The notes: a model not told the origin generated them from the letters alone. A stretch of 64,000 bases of DNA from an uncultured bacterium (GCA_949291365.1 CASEVJ010000004.1:1-64000); one strand, 5' to 3'; shown: positions 35,190-44,844, counted from the stretch's first letter. Made by a program: numbers and translations.

Positions 35190-37018
35190 GCGCGGCCCCC
35201 TTTATCCATGGCTTTTATCAGCTCTGTGGCCTGGCGGGCCAGCTCTGTCGTGCCTTCCCCCTGCATGTCCACCGGGGCAAAGCGGGCGGCATTCAGCCGC
35301 TGCCATAATGCTTCAAAACGTTTTACCAGCTCCGCCGAACAGCCGTGTTTTTCCAACGCAGCGGAAATGTCGCGCAGCGGCAAGCTGGCGGTGTGTACGC
35401 CATAGCGTACCTGTATGTATGCGCTCAGCGCTTCAGAAATCTGCTCTTCGGTGTTGGCGTTTTTGAGCAGTTGGCGCGTCTTAGCCAAGGATCTGCGCCC
35501 GGCCAGGGTTTGTTTGTCCATTAAGGCAAATACGCCGCTTAATCCCAGCAAAGCAATAAACAGATAGTTGAGCCAGGGCAGATGGGCTATTTTTACCAAA
35601 AAAGTCAGCGTAGCGTCTGCGATATCAGATTTTAAATAGCGTATATCCCGGCCCAGCTGTCTAAATCCGCCTCCCAAATCGCTGTGGGCGCCAAAATCAA
35701 AACCGGTGTCGGTTTTGGAAGAGGGGGTCACTTCTATATTTAAGGGTTTGGTGCGCAGGGTGCGGTATTGTTTGGCAGAGGGGTCAAAATAAGACCACTC
35801 CAGCGCCGGAATAGTATAGCTGCCTGACGAAAGAGGCACCATAACCGTTTTAAAAATCTTATAGCTTTTCAGTTCCCCGTTGGACGGCACCGCCCCGGAC
35901 GTGGCGGCTACATCATAAATTTTAAAACCCGGTATTTGGGGCAGCTTTAAATCGGAAGTCGGTTTTAAATTGCCGCTTCCGTTTACTTTGACAGTTAAGT
36001 TTACCGCTTCCCCGGCTTCCACTTCTTCCCGGTCTACAGAAGCGGAAATTGTATATCCGCTGCCTACTGCTCCGTAGAAACTCTTGGGTTTGCCTTCCTG
36101 TGGAGTAGAGCGTATGGTCAAATCCACCGAGTTGGACTTTACGGTTTCTTCTTCTTGGGATACTGCGGCAAACATACGGTCAAACACAGACAGATTGGTC
36201 AGGTTCCCCGCCGGGATATACCGCACCGACGCGCCTCCTGTCTGGGCCGGGCCGGCAGTAACGCCGGAAATGGCGTAGCGCCGCTCAATATATCCGTAGG
36301 TTTTGTTGTCAATGGTCTGGCGCCCTTCCGAGGTGGAAATCAATTCCATAAACAAATTGGAAATAGTCGGCTCATTATACGGGGCATTATCCATAAACGG
36401 GCGGGCAAAATAAAAACGCACACCCAGTGTAACCGTTTGGTTTACATAAGGGGTGTCATTATTGACCGCGGCTACCATAAAATAGGTCTTGTCGCCATTG
36501 CGTGCGGCCATATTGTACAGGTTGCGCTCCAAAAGCGGCATGTCTGCCGGAGCTTGTGCCGGCGCAGCGCGTCTAGCCGCTACCGGAGAGGGGGAACTGG
36601 CGGCAGATTTTTTAGTGGTGTCTTTAGGCGCAGCAGATGCCCGGTAAACGGTGACGGTAATGGGCTCTGTCTTATAGGTTTTATTGCCGTAAGTTAAGGT
36701 AATAGGGCCGATGACGGCTTTGCCGGCAAAGCGCGGCACCATGATATATTCAAAGGTGCTGATGGCATGGAAATTATTGATTTGTTTGGCCGTGGAGCGG
36801 GCGTATACGTTAAAAGAAGGCAAACTGGGCAACTGGGGCATAAAATCCCCCGTGGCTCCGTCCACCGTAACGGTCAAGACCAGCTCGTCTTCCAGCGTTA
36901 GAGAGGTTTTGTTGACGGAAGCCGTCATGCTGACGCCGGTCAAATCCAGTGCGGCCTGGGCAGAGAGGGGCAGAAGCAAAAGCAGAAGAAGCATGATACG
37001 TTTCAGCATAGTTACCAA
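35186..37018 (-). CDS. batD: BatD family protein
   Basis: Large periplasmic/membrane protein of the Bat operon. It has 610 residues: a signal peptide (about 1-22), several immunoglobulin-like beta domains with the Bat-type FMPQLPSLPSFNVYARS region (about 58-75), then a membrane helix near 485-505 and a cytoplasmic C-terminal region. Ala/Pro-rich linker at about 130-160. Start at 37018 overlaps batC by 7 nt; an ATG three codons in (37009) is equally possible. Confidence 0.85.
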   Translation of the reverse strand: MVTMLKRIMLLLLLLLPLSAQAALDLTGVSMTASVNKTSLTLEDELVLTVTVDGATGDFMPQLPSLPSFNVYARSTAKQINNFHAISTFEYIMVPRFAGKAVIGPITLTYGNKTYKTEPITVTVYRASAAPKDTTKKSAASSPSPVAARRAAPAQAPADMPLLERNLYNMAARNGDKTYFMVAAVNNDTPYVNQTVTLGVRFYFARPFMDNAPYNEPTISNLFMELISTSEGRQTIDNKTYGYIERRYAISGVTAGPAQTGGASVRYIPAGNLTNLSVFDRMFAAVSQEEETVKSNSVDLTIRSTPQEGKPKSFYGAVGSGYTISASVDREEVEAGEAVNLTVKVNGSGNLKPTSDLKLPQIPGFKIYDVAATSGAVPSNGELKSYKIFKTVMVPLSSGSYTIPALEWSYFDPSAKQYRTLRTKPLNIEVTPSSKTDTGFDFGAHSDLGGGFRQLGRDIRYLKSDIADATLTFLVKIAHLPWLNYLFIALLGLSGVFALMDKQTLAGRRSLAKTRQLLKNANTEEQISEALSAYIQVRYGVHTASLPLRDISAALEKHGCSAELVKRFEALWQRLNAARFAPVDMQGEGTTELARQATELIKAMDKGGRA

Positions 37019-37665
37019 TCCTTTTCCACCGTTTGATCCGGCTGTTGGTTAGAGGAGCCGGAGCGGCGGTATTCATTTTCTTTGGCCATCGCCATAACGC
37101 GGTCGGCTGCATTTTTGTCCAGCTGGCCGCTTTTGTCCTGATTTTGCTGTGAATCCTGCGGCGCCTGACCTTTGTTATTGTCATTTTGCTGGTTTTGATT
37201 GTCAGAATTTTGGTCTTGGTTGTCCTGATTGTTTTGGTTATCCTGATTTTGTTGCTGTTGCTGCAAAATCAGCTGTAAATTATGCACCGCTTCTTTGTCT
37301 TGTGGATTGTCTAAAATGGCGGCTTTATAGCTTTCTATCGCTTTTTCCGTATTGCCTGCGCGGTAGTAAGCGTTGCCTAAATTGTAGAGGGCGCTTTGGC
37401 TCAAATCCCCTTCTTCTGAAGCGGCTTTCTGGTACATTTCTTCGGCTTGGGTATATTCATTGAGCCGGTAGTAGGCGTTGCCGGCATTGAAAAGCGCGCG
37501 TTGGTTGTCCGGGTGTTTTTTTAAAATGGTGTTATAACTATTCAAAGCAGAGCCGTATTTTTGGTCTTCATAGAATTGCCCGCCTTGGCGCAACTGCCCC
37601 CGCACGCCGGCCTGGGCCGCCGTGACTGCCAGTAAAAACACCAAGCATACGCTCCATTTACTCAT
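37012..37665 (-). CDS. batC: BatC-like TPR protein
   Basis: TPR protein of the Bat operon, with 217 residues. It has a signal peptide (about 1-20), three TPR units (about 25-125), then a long low-complexity tail of Gln, Asn and Asp (about 130-180) and a basic end. ATG 37665 was chosen because it begins the signal peptide; an earlier in-frame start overlaps batB. The Q/N-rich tail is a probable flexible or aggregation-prone segment. Confidence 0.84.
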   Translation of the reverse strand: MSKWSVCLVFLLAVTAAQAGVRGQLRQGGQFYEDQKYGSALNSYNTILKKHPDNQRALFNAGNAYYRLNEYTQAEEMYQKAASEEGDLSQSALYNLGNAYYRAGNTEKAIESYKAAILDNPQDKEAVHNLQLILQQQQQNQDNQNNQDNQDQNSDNQNQQNDNNKGQAPQDSQQNQDKSGQLDKNAADRVMAMAKENEYRRSGSSNQQPDQTVEKDW

Positions 37666-37670
37666 CTTTT

Positions 37671-38714
37671 TTATTTTACCTTTTTTTCTTCCGTTTCCGG
37701 CGCAGGTTTTCGGCACGGGCGAAAAGGCAGCGCCAATGCCGCCGCCAAACACAGAACAGCCAAAAGCAGCGGGATTTGGTAGCGGTTTTTATACCGTGCG
37801 CGGGAAGAAGATACCGAGCGGCTGCGGTCTAAATCTTTTACGCTCTCTTCCACCTTAGCCGCCACTTGGGCCGGGGTGGTATATTGGATATATACCCCTT
37901 GCGTGGCTTGGGCCAGGGCGGCCAAACTTTGCTGGTCTAATTTGCTGACCACCGTTTTGCCTTCGCGATCTTTTTTGTATTCCAGCACCCGGCCGGATAC
38001 GTCGGTGCGCTGAGGAATTAACTCTCCTTCCGGCGTGCCGATGCCTATGGCTATAATGCGTATTCCTTCCTGCTGGGCGACGTTTTGGGCTTCTTTAAGC
38101 TCGTCAGGTTCGTGGTCTTCTCCGTCTGTTAAAATAATCAGGGCTTTTTTGCCGGGATATTTGGCCAGCATGTGGGCCGCCAGCTTAACCGGCGCCGCTA
38201 AAGACGTACCCGCCACCGGCAGCATATCGGGCTGGAGGGAAGAGATGAAATATTTCAGCGCGTCCTCGTCCGTAGTGATAGGGCATTGTATGTAGGCCTG
38301 CGAGGTAAACGCTATCAGCCCTATGCGTTCATTTTGCAGGTGGCTGATAAGCATACGCAGCATGTTTTTGGCGCTGTCTAAACGGTCGGGGTGTACGTCC
38401 CGGGCGCGCATAGAGGCCGACACGTCTACCGCAATGACTGTTTGAGCAAAATCCCCTTCTGCTTTGACGATTTCCAATCCCCACTGCGGCCGTGCCAAGG
38501 CCGCAAAGGCAAAACAAACTGCCGCTACAAAAAGCGCTGTTTTAAGCCATTGCCAAGCGTCACCGCCGCCGCTTAAACGGGCATAAGCTGCCGGGCCGAA
38601 CAGGATAGCCGCTATGCGCCGTTTCAGGCGCGCTCCCAGCCAATATATGCCGGCCAGCCCGCCTAAAGCGATAAGCAGATACATAAAATAAACCGGTTGT
38701 TCAAACAATTGCAT
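37671..38714 (-). CDS. batB: BatB VWA-domain protein
   Basis: Membrane protein with a von Willebrand A domain. It has 347 residues: two N-terminal helices (about 8-25 and 55-72), a VWA domain with the MIDAS start DVSASMRARD (about 95-104) and LTDGEDHEPD (about 190-199), and a C-terminal helix near 320-337. It pairs with BatA, 1 nt upstream. Metal-dependent ligand binding is expected from the intact DxSxS motif. Confidence 0.88.
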   Translation of the reverse strand: MQLFEQPVYFMYLLIALGGLAGIYWLGARLKRRIAAILFGPAAYARLSGGGDAWQWLKTALFVAAVCFAFAALARPQWGLEIVKAEGDFAQTVIAVDVSASMRARDVHPDRLDSAKNMLRMLISHLQNERIGLIAFTSQAYIQCPITTDEDALKYFISSLQPDMLPVAGTSLAAPVKLAAHMLAKYPGKKALIILTDGEDHEPDELKEAQNVAQQEGIRIIAIGIGTPEGELIPQRTDVSGRVLEYKKDREGKTVVSKLDQQSLAALAQATQGVYIQYTTPAQVAAKVEESVKDLDRSRSVSSSRARYKNRYQIPLLLAVLCLAAALALPFRPCRKPAPETEEKKVK

Positions 38715-38715
38715 A

Positions 38716-39846
38716 TTACGGCACCTTAATAAAAATCAGCTTGCGCAGCAAGGCCGCCAAGAGCAAAAGCGCCAGCCCCGCCAGCAAAAACGGACGGTAT
38801 ACATCGTTTTGGCTGACGCGTGCGGCCTGAGTAAAGTCTGTTTTTTCCAGCTCATTGATTTTGTCGTAAATCGTTTGCAGTTCCATTTCGTTTTTGGCAC
38901 GGTAAAACTCACCGCCGGTGGCTTTGGCTATTTCCATCAAAAGCCCCTCATCAATTTCATCTTCCCGGCTGGAGAAAATAGTAGTGCCCGGCGGGCTGGC
39001 GGTGGCAATGGTGTATACTTTAATCCCATAAGCCGCTGCGGCTTTGGCCGAAAGCATAGGGTCTAATGCCCCGGCATTGTTGGAGCCGTCCGTCAGCAGC
39101 AGGATAATTTTGCTTTTGGCGGAGCTGTCCTTTAAATGACTGGAAGCCACGCCCAGCGCATCGCCTATAGCGGTCAGATTAGGGTCTACAATCCCCAAGT
39201 ATAAAGAAGCCACCAGCTCTTGCACCGCGTCATGATCCAGGGTCAGCGGCGCGGCCAGGGAAGCATTTTTGGCAAACACTACCAGCCCAATACGGTCATT
39301 GAAGCGTTTTCCAATAAAATTGATAGCCGTTTTCTGGGCGGCCACAAAGCGGGAAGGATAAAAATCCCGGTTGGCCATACTAGCAGAGGCGTCTATAATC
39401 ATCATGATATCTATACCCTGGGTGGGGGGCAGTTTGGCCGTACTGACGCTGACGGGGCGCGCCAGCGCGATGATAAACAAGCACAGCCCGCCCAACACCA
39501 ATGCCAGCGGCAGGCGGCGCGTTAAGGCCGCGCGCAAAGAGAAAGGTTGCTGCAGAAAGCCGGTCAGCGGGTAATCCAGCGGGTGATTATACAGCCCGCT
39601 GCGGAAAATATAGATTGCCCACAGCAAAATAGGAAGCAAAAGCAAAAAAAGAAAAGCCGGATTGAGAAACGTAAACCGCCCGCCTGCCGCCTTTTCTGCA
39701 AACATGCCGGCTGCCAGTAGCAGCGTGGTACATACAAATACCAACACGGCTCCTCCTGTCAGCCGGGGAAAAGAACGTACAAAAACCGAGACCAACAGCG
39801 CCGCAAGCAATAATCCCAGCGAAATTAAAAACCAAATGCTAAACAT
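38716..39846 (-). CDS. batA: BatA VWA-domain protein
   Basis: VWA-domain membrane protein, 376 residues. N-terminal helices lie before residue 130. The MIDAS motif is DASASMANRD (about 150-159), followed by LLTDGSNNAGALD, with a C-terminal helix near 350-370. It overlaps the BatI-like gene upstream by 1 nt. BatA and BatB are expected to act with the MoxR ATPase. Confidence 0.88.
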   Translation of the reverse strand: MFSIWFLISLGLLLAALLVSVFVRSFPRLTGGAVLVFVCTTLLLAAGMFAEKAAGGRFTFLNPAFLFLLLLPILLWAIYIFRSGLYNHPLDYPLTGFLQQPFSLRAALTRRLPLALVLGGLCLFIIALARPVSVSTAKLPPTQGIDIMMIIDASASMANRDFYPSRFVAAQKTAINFIGKRFNDRIGLVVFAKNASLAAPLTLDHDAVQELVASLYLGIVDPNLTAIGDALGVASSHLKDSSAKSKIILLLTDGSNNAGALDPMLSAKAAAAYGIKVYTIATASPPGTTIFSSREDEIDEGLLMEIAKATGGEFYRAKNEMELQTIYDKINELEKTDFTQAARVSQNDVYRPFLLAGLALLLLAALLRKLIFIKVP

Positions 39847-40838
39847 CAGCGGCCCTCCTTGGTCAGCTCTTTGGGGGAAGTTTCCCGCACGATTTCCCGC
39901 ACGGTGCCTACATCTTTTTGCATAGCGTCTTGAGACGGGGTTACTTTGGCAAATTTTACCAGATCAGAAGAATTTAAATAGTCGCGCAGCGGCGTAAGTA
40001 GCGGGGCCAGCTGGGGGGTTTTGCGGGCGCGGCGCAAAAGTTCTATAGATGTATCGGAAGACACATCTTGCTGAAAGCGCCGCCAAAAATATTCCCGCAG
40101 AATTTCGCCCAACTCTATATAAAACATTTTATACTGGGCTTTTTCCCACAAACCGCTTTGCAGCAGGGCTTCTATTTTAGACAGAGCAATAACGTCGGCG
40201 GGGCGGTCGTCGCGGGTTTGCTGAAGTTCCATTTTTTTGGCGCGCGTATCTTGGTAAAAACGGCGCAGGAAATACGCAATCAGCCCCAGCGCCGCCAAAC
40301 ACAGCAGCCACACCAGCCAGCTGGACGGGATATACGGCGGGCGTATGTCGCGCAAGTTGGGGTCTTTGAAGTATTGGACGGGCTGTACGTCTATGATTTG
40401 CGGCTCGGAACCTGCCTGCGCCAGCGTTTTGCCGCCGGCCTGTTCTTTGAGTTCAAAGGTAACGGCGGTAAACGTAGAAGCCCCCAGCGTAAATGGCACA
40501 AACGTCAGCTGGTAGGCGGCGGTGCCAGGGGAAAGCTTTTCGGTTTTTTGCGCGGTCAATTCAAAGTCTTGCGGCAAAGATTCCTTATTTATCTCCGTTA
40601 CATAGCCCGGCTCGTGGGCCAGTTCAAAGCGTATGTCAAACGGGGTGGCAAAAGAAACTTGTGAGGGAATGGTTTGCGCCGTAATGCTGATGGCTCCCGC
40701 CGCTTGCGTGTTTGCGTGCGCGGCCGGCGCCGCGCTGGCGTGCTGCATTTGTGCATGCGGGTCTGCCGGCGCCTGCTGCGCCGCCGGATATCCCGCCGCC
40801 ATACATAATATAAGCAATAGTAAACAAGATTTTTTCAT
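39846..40838 (-). CDS. Bat-operon membrane protein (BatI/DUF4381-like)
   Basis: Protein occupying the position between DUF58 and BatA. It has 330 residues: signal peptide (about 1-20), an Ala/His-rich stretch (about 22-48), a beta-rich periplasmic domain (about 50-155), one membrane helix (about 172-190) and a helical cytoplasmic region. This resembles the small BatI/DUF4381 proteins of similar operons, but the periplasmic part is longer. The name is given by context and architecture rather than by a recognised motif. Confidence 0.7.
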   Translation of the reverse strand: MKKSCLLLLILCMAAGYPAAQQAPADPHAQMQHASAAPAAHANTQAAGAISITAQTIPSQVSFATPFDIRFELAHEPGYVTEINKESLPQDFELTAQKTEKLSPGTAAYQLTFVPFTLGASTFTAVTFELKEQAGGKTLAQAGSEPQIIDVQPVQYFKDPNLRDIRPPYIPSSWLVWLLCLAALGLIAYFLRRFYQDTRAKKMELQQTRDDRPADVIALSKIEALLQSGLWEKAQYKMFYIELGEILREYFWRRFQQDVSSDTSIELLRRARKTPQLAPLLTPLRDYLNSSDLVKFAKVTPSQDAMQKDVGTVREIVRETSPKELTKEGR

Positions 40839-41731
40839 CTTCTTATCTTCCGGGCGCGCCGTTTAAAAAATTCAATGACCGGGTCTGCCGGCGGCAGCGC
40901 CGTATCCACCAAAATTCCTTCTATTTTAAGCGGATTAAACAAATCTGTCAGCTGCGTTTCCCACACGTCGCGCCGCAAGGCCAAAAGCCGGTTTAAATCC
41001 GATGAGGCGAGGGAGAGAAATTTTTCTTCCCCGGTTTCCGGGTCTCTGACGTCCATGCAGGCGTGTACCAAAGGAAGCTGCTTTTCCAGTCGGTCTTCTA
41101 TAATGACCGGGATTAAATCAAATTTTTTCGCCGCCAAGCGCAGCGGCTGGGCAAACGAAGCGGGCTCGGCCAGAAAATCGGAAATAAAAATCAGAATACC
41201 TTGGCGTTTGATGACTTTGGACAGTGTGGTCAGCGCCAATGCAATATCCGTGCCGGTGTTTTGCGGTTCAAAAGCCACCAGCTCGCGGATGAGGCGCAGG
41301 ATATGCTTTTTGCCTTTTTTGGGGGGGACGAAAAGCTCTATTTTATCTGAAAACAAAAGCAAGCCCACTTTGTCGCCGTTCTTTAAAGCGGAAAAAGCAA
41401 ACAGCGCAGCTAGCTCGGCGGCGGCTTCCTGTTTAAACTTATCAAACGAACCGAAATTTTGGGAGCCGGACACATCGCAGGCAATCATCAGCGTCAGCTC
41501 ACGCTCTTCGTTGAATTTTTTTACATACGGGGTGCCGCTGCGCGCTGTTACGTTCCAATCTATAGAGCGCACGTCGTCTCCGGGAGTATATTCACGCACT
41601 TCCGAAAATTCAATACCCTGCCCTTTGAACGCACTCAAATACTCCCCGGCAAAGGTTTCTTCCACCAGTTTGCCGGTTTGTATTTCAATTTGCCGTACCT
41701 TTTTTAAAATGTCGGCGGTATCCATGCGCAT
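40835..41731 (-). CDS. DUF58 domain protein
   Basis: Cytoplasmic DUF58/VWA-like protein, 298 residues. The family core GEYLSAFKGQGIEFSEVREY and DDVRSIDWNVTARSG lies at about 29-67. A VWA-like region starts at IACDVSGSQ (about 83-91). It regularly pairs with MoxR ATPases. It overlaps the next gene by 4 nt and follows moxR by 23 nt. Confidence 0.92.
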   Translation of the reverse strand: MRMDTADILKKVRQIEIQTGKLVEETFAGEYLSAFKGQGIEFSEVREYTPGDDVRSIDWNVTARSGTPYVKKFNEERELTLMIACDVSGSQNFGSFDKFKQEAAAELAALFAFSALKNGDKVGLLLFSDKIELFVPPKKGKKHILRLIRELVAFEPQNTGTDIALALTTLSKVIKRQGILIFISDFLAEPASFAQPLRLAAKKFDLIPVIIEDRLEKQLPLVHACMDVRDPETGEEKFLSLASSDLNRLLALRRDVWETQLTDLFNPLKIEGILVDTALPPADPVIEFFKRRARKIRR

Positions 41732-41754
41732 GGCGTTTTTTCTCCGGATATATC

Positions 41755-42738
41755 TTACGGAACGTCCACGGCTTCAAAGATTTCTTTGACGATTTGGTCG
41801 GATGTCATGTTTTCCGCTTCCGCTTCGTACGTCAGCAGTACGCGGTGGCGCAGTACGTCCAGCCCAATGGCTTTGATGTCTTCCGGGGTGACGTAGCCGC
41901 GTCCATTTAAGAACGCATACGCTTTGGCGGCTTGGGTAAGGAAAATGGTGGCACGCGGACTGGCCCCGTATGCAATGAAAGAAGCCAGTTTGTCCAGTTT
42001 ATAGGCCTTGGGGTCGCGCGTGGCAAACACCAGCTCCACGATGTAGTTTTTGATTTTTTCGTCTACATAAATGCCGTCCACCACACTGCGGGCTTTTAAA
42101 ATCATTTCCGGTGTTACAGAGGTGTTGAGCGCAATCGGCTGGTGGGAAGACATACGCTCCAAAATTTGTTTTTCTTCATCTTTGGTGGGATAGGTGATAA
42201 GCACTTTGAGCATGAAGCGGTCTACCTGCGCTTCCGGCAACGGGTAAGTGCCTTCCTGTTCCACGGGGTTTTGGGTAGCCAGCACCATAAAGGGCGCCGG
42301 CAGTTTATAGGTTTGCTCGCCGATGGTCACCTGCCGCTCCTGCATGGCTTCCAGCAGGGCGCTTTGCACTTTGGCGGGGGAGCGGTTAATTTCGTCGGCT
42401 AATACAAAATTGGAAAAAATCGGCCCGCGTTTGGGGTAAAACATACCGTCTTTCGGGTTAAAAATCAAAGTACCGGTAATATCGGCAGGCAGCAAGTCCG
42501 GGGTAAACTGGATACGCTGGAACTGCGCATGAATGGCGGAGGAAAGTGTTTTGACGGCTAATGTTTTAGCTAGGCCGGGCACGCCTTCAATCAAAATATG
42601 CCCGTCTGCCAGCAAGGCAACCAGCATTTTCTCCAGCAAGTCTTCCTGCCCGACGATAACTTTGCTTACTTCCCGTTTCAAATCTTGTAAAAAAAGACTT
42701 TCTGCCTGTACTTGTTTATTTAGCGTCGTGATATCCAT
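41755..42738 (-). CDS. MoxR-family AAA+ ATPase
   Basis: AAA+ ATPase proposed to act as a chaperone for VWA-domain proteins. It has 327 residues. Walker A is EGVPGLAKT (about 52-60), Walker B is FVLADEINRSP (about 112-122), and sensor 1 is LATQNP. First gene of the Bat operon. It starts at ATG 42738 behind GGAGG. Confidence 0.95.
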   Translation of the reverse strand: MDITTLNKQVQAESLFLQDLKREVSKVIVGQEDLLEKMLVALLADGHILIEGVPGLAKTLAVKTLSSAIHAQFQRIQFTPDLLPADITGTLIFNPKDGMFYPKRGPIFSNFVLADEINRSPAKVQSALLEAMQERQVTIGEQTYKLPAPFMVLATQNPVEQEGTYPLPEAQVDRFMLKVLITYPTKDEEKQILERMSSHQPIALNTSVTPEMILKARSVVDGIYVDEKIKNYIVELVFATRDPKAYKLDKLASFIAYGASPRATIFLTQAAKAYAFLNGRGYVTPEDIKAIGLDVLRHRVLLTYEAEAENMTSDQIVKEIFEAVDVP

Positions 42739-42807
42739 AAAACCCCTCCTCTGCCTTTATACACCGGGCAGAACGGCCCCGGTGGTGTGGCGTCTTTCTT
42801 TATTATA
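42739..42807 (-). promoter_or_regulatory. moxR/Bat operon promoter and structured leader
   Basis: On the minus strand TATAAT (42802-42807) precedes a leader of about 57 nt. The leader can fold ACACC...GGGC/GCCC...GGTGT into a strong hairpin ending about 20 nt before the ATG. A conventional GAGGAGG ribosome-binding site follows. Confidence 0.5.
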
Positions 42808-42989
42808 ACTAAAATGAAAAAAGTTCGGAAAGCAGTTTTTTGAGATTATTTTGCCCGGGGCCTAACCGGGGGCCAAGGCCAAGCGCAGCAGCTGTGCAAA
42901 GAGGCCCGTGTGGTGATAAAAACAATCAAAAAGCCCCAAATACAAAACCCCAATAAGGAGTGACTTTTAGCATAGCCAGAAACTATCAG

Positions 42990-43351
42990 CCGGAAATTTT
43001 TGTCTATATCTCACAGCAACCCCCAGCTGTTGCTGTTTGGGCTGGCTTTTGCGGGGGGAATTTCTGTATACAACTTACAATAAACCCCAGCCGTAAACCC
43101 GGGAAATGGAGGGAAAACTGTCATGAGAAAGGGGGCGCGGAGCCGTTTTGTGACGGGAGAAAGAGTGAAGGAAAGTTTTGAAATAAGAAAAGCCGGCGCG
43201 GAGCCGGCTGGGAATTTCTGTATACATCTCACAATAAACCCCAGCTGTAAGCCCGGGGAATGGGGCGGAAAACCTGCCATGAGAAAGGGGGCGTTTGCGC
43301 GGAACAGTATTATGGAAGAGAAAAGAACGAAAGAGTATTCTGAAATAAAAG
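42990..43351. repeat. Imperfect tandem repeat tract downstream of rplS
   Basis: A core beginning GGAATTTCTGTATACA and containing ACAATAAACCCCAGC occurs at 43210-43258 and 43056-43105, with a more diverged copy at 42990-43033. The two better copies are about 154 nt apart, and alignment continues through a purine-rich GAAATAA stretch into a hairpin at the far end of each unit (AGCCGGC/GCCGGCT at 43191-43209; the rplS terminator for the other). Read on the minus strand each hairpin is followed by a U-rich run, so the unit looks like a duplicated block containing a terminator, or a pair of small RNAs. The rest of 42808-42989 shows nothing identifiable. Confidence 0.6.
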
Positions 43352-43379
43352 AACCCCCGGGCCTAGGCCCAGGGGTTTG
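43352..43379 (-). terminator. Terminator after rplS
   Basis: On the minus strand AACCCC...GGCC pairs with GGCC...GGGGTT around TA, followed by CTTTTATTT. It ends the rpsP-rplS transcript. Confidence 0.75.
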
Positions 43380-43410
43380 TTGGAGGAAATAATTCGGCCC
43401 GGGGGCTTGC

Positions 43411-43818
43411 TTATTTCGCCTCGGCAGCCGTTTCTTCAGCGGCGGGAGCTTGCTCTGCAGCCGTTTCTTCAGCAGCGGCGGTTTTTTTCACTTCCTGCAA
43501 GCGGGCAGCTTTGCCGGAGAGTTTCTTTAAGTAGTTCAATTTGGCTCTGCGCACTTTGCCGCTCTTCAATACTTCAATGCTTTCCACGCGGGGGGAATGC
43601 ACCGGGAAAATTCTTTCCACGCCTACGCCAAAGGAAATTTTGCGCACCGTGAAGGTTTCGCTGATGCCGCTGCCTTTGCGGCCGATGACTACGCCGTCAA
43701 AGGCCTGCAAGCGTTCGTTGTCGCCTTCTACGACTTTGACTTTCACGCGCACCGTGTCGCCAGATTTAAAGGACGGCACGTTGGTTTTTAAATTGTGTTT
43801 AATTTGATTGATGTTCAT
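43411..43818 (-). CDS. rplS: 50S ribosomal protein L19
   Basis: Ribosomal protein at the 30S-50S interface. It has 135 residues; the L19 core (about 1-115) includes [35 protein letters not shown] and the [21 protein letters not shown] signature. A C-terminal Ala/Glu-rich extension of about 25 residues is unusual. It is the last gene of rpsP-khpA-trmD-rplS. Confidence 0.97.
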   Translation of the reverse strand: MNINQIKHNLKTNVPSFKSGDTVRVKVKVVEGDNERLQAFDGVVIGRKGSGISETFTVRKISFGVGVERIFPVHSPRVESIEVLKSGKVRRAKLNYLKKLSGKAARLQEVKKTAAAEETAAEQAPAAEETAAEAK

Positions 43819-43840
43819 AACTCTTACTTCCTCCGAAAAA

Positions 43841-44602
43841 TCATTTCGTTGTTTTTTTCTTCGGCGTCTTTTTGACGGCTTTTTTTACCGTATTTTTGAC
43901 ACCCTTTTTCGTTGCGGCCTTTTTTGCATGAGAGGTTTTTAGCAAATCGGGTCTATATTTTTTTGTCAATTTCAGGGCTTGTTCCCGCTTCCATTCTTCC
44001 ATTTGTTTATGGTGGCCGCTTAAAAGGATTTCGGGCACTTTTTTGCCGCGCCACACCTCGGGCCGGGTGTATTGCGGGGCTTCCAAAAGCCCGTCTTCAA
44101 ACGACTCGGAAACGGTTACGTCCTGCTTTTTAAACGTCCCCGGCAAAAGCCGTGTGATTGCATCTATCATCACAGCTGAAGCCAGTTCTCCGCCGGTCAG
44201 GATAAAATCCCCCAGCGACACTTCCATATCCATCTCGGGATACACGCGCTCGTCTATCCCTTCATAATGCCCGCAAACGAAAATCAGGTGCTTCTTTTTG
44301 GCTAGCTCTTTAGCCAAGCCCTGCGTGAACGTCTGTCCGCGCGGGCTGGTCAATATGACCACCGAATTTTTTTTGCGCAGCTTTTTAATTGCCCGGTAGA
44401 GCGGCTCTGCTTTCATCAGCATTCCGGGGCCGCCCCCATAGGGCCTGTCGTCTAGCGTATGGTGCTTATCATCGGTAAAATCCCGCGGGTTGGTAAACCC
44501 TAACTTCAGCACCCCGCTTTTTTGCGCTCTGCCTACAATGCTTTGGCCCAGCGGGCCGCACAGCATATCGGGAAACGCAGTAACGACATCTACTTTAAGC
44601 AT
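43841..44602 (-). CDS. trmD: tRNA (guanine-N1)-methyltransferase TrmD
   Basis: Methylates G37 of tRNAs. It has 253 residues. The SPOUT knot includes [18 protein letters not shown] and [19 protein letters not shown] follows. A Lys/Thr-rich basic tail of about 30 residues (after residue 222) extends the protein beyond the usual end. It overlaps khpA by 1 nt, leaving no space for rimM. Confidence 0.96.
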   Translation of the reverse strand: MLKVDVVTAFPDMLCGPLGQSIVGRAQKSGVLKLGFTNPRDFTDDKHHTLDDRPYGGGPGMLMKAEPLYRAIKKLRKKNSVVILTSPRGQTFTQGLAKELAKKKHLIFVCGHYEGIDERVYPEMDMEVSLGDFILTGGELASAVMIDAITRLLPGTFKKQDVTVSESFEDGLLEAPQYTRPEVWRGKKVPEILLSGHHKQMEEWKREQALKLTKKYRPDLLKTSHAKKAATKKGVKNTVKKAVKKTPKKKTTK

Positions 44603-44832
44603 TAGTCTTCCAACTTCAACGTAACTTTTACGTTTTGTTTGGCCGCCGCCGCGCTGAGCACGGTGCGCACGGCCTTGATAATGCAGCCGTCTTTTCCGAT
44701 TACCTTGCCTTTGTCTTCGGCAGACACTTTGGTCGTGAGGTAAACTTTATTGTTCTCAACTTTTTCTTCTACCACCACATTGTCCGGGTTAGCGGAGAGA
44801 GATTTGAGAAGGATAGTGGCTAACTCTTTCAT
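44602..44832 (-). CDS. khpA: KH-domain RNA-binding protein KhpA
   Basis: Small single-KH RNA chaperone (YlqC family). It has 76 residues with the KH loop GKVIGKDGCIIKAVRTVL at about 41-58. It follows rpsP by 12 nt, as in Firmicutes and many other phyla. Confidence 0.92.
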   Translation of the reverse strand: MKELATILLKSLSANPDNVVVEEKVENNKVYLTTKVSAEDKGKVIGKDGCIIKAVRTVLSAAAAKQNVKVTLKLED

Positions 44833-44844
44833 ATACAGCGCCTC

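Noticed and set aside
42990..43379. CRISPR array
   Set aside because: The repeats are too long, too diverged and too few, and there are no unique spacers of constant length or cas genes.
43011..43392. Open frames with internal repeats on both strands downstream of rplS
   Set aside because: The similarity comes from the duplicated DNA units and hairpins; the protein versions are not supported by ribosome-binding sites, and both strands are equally open.
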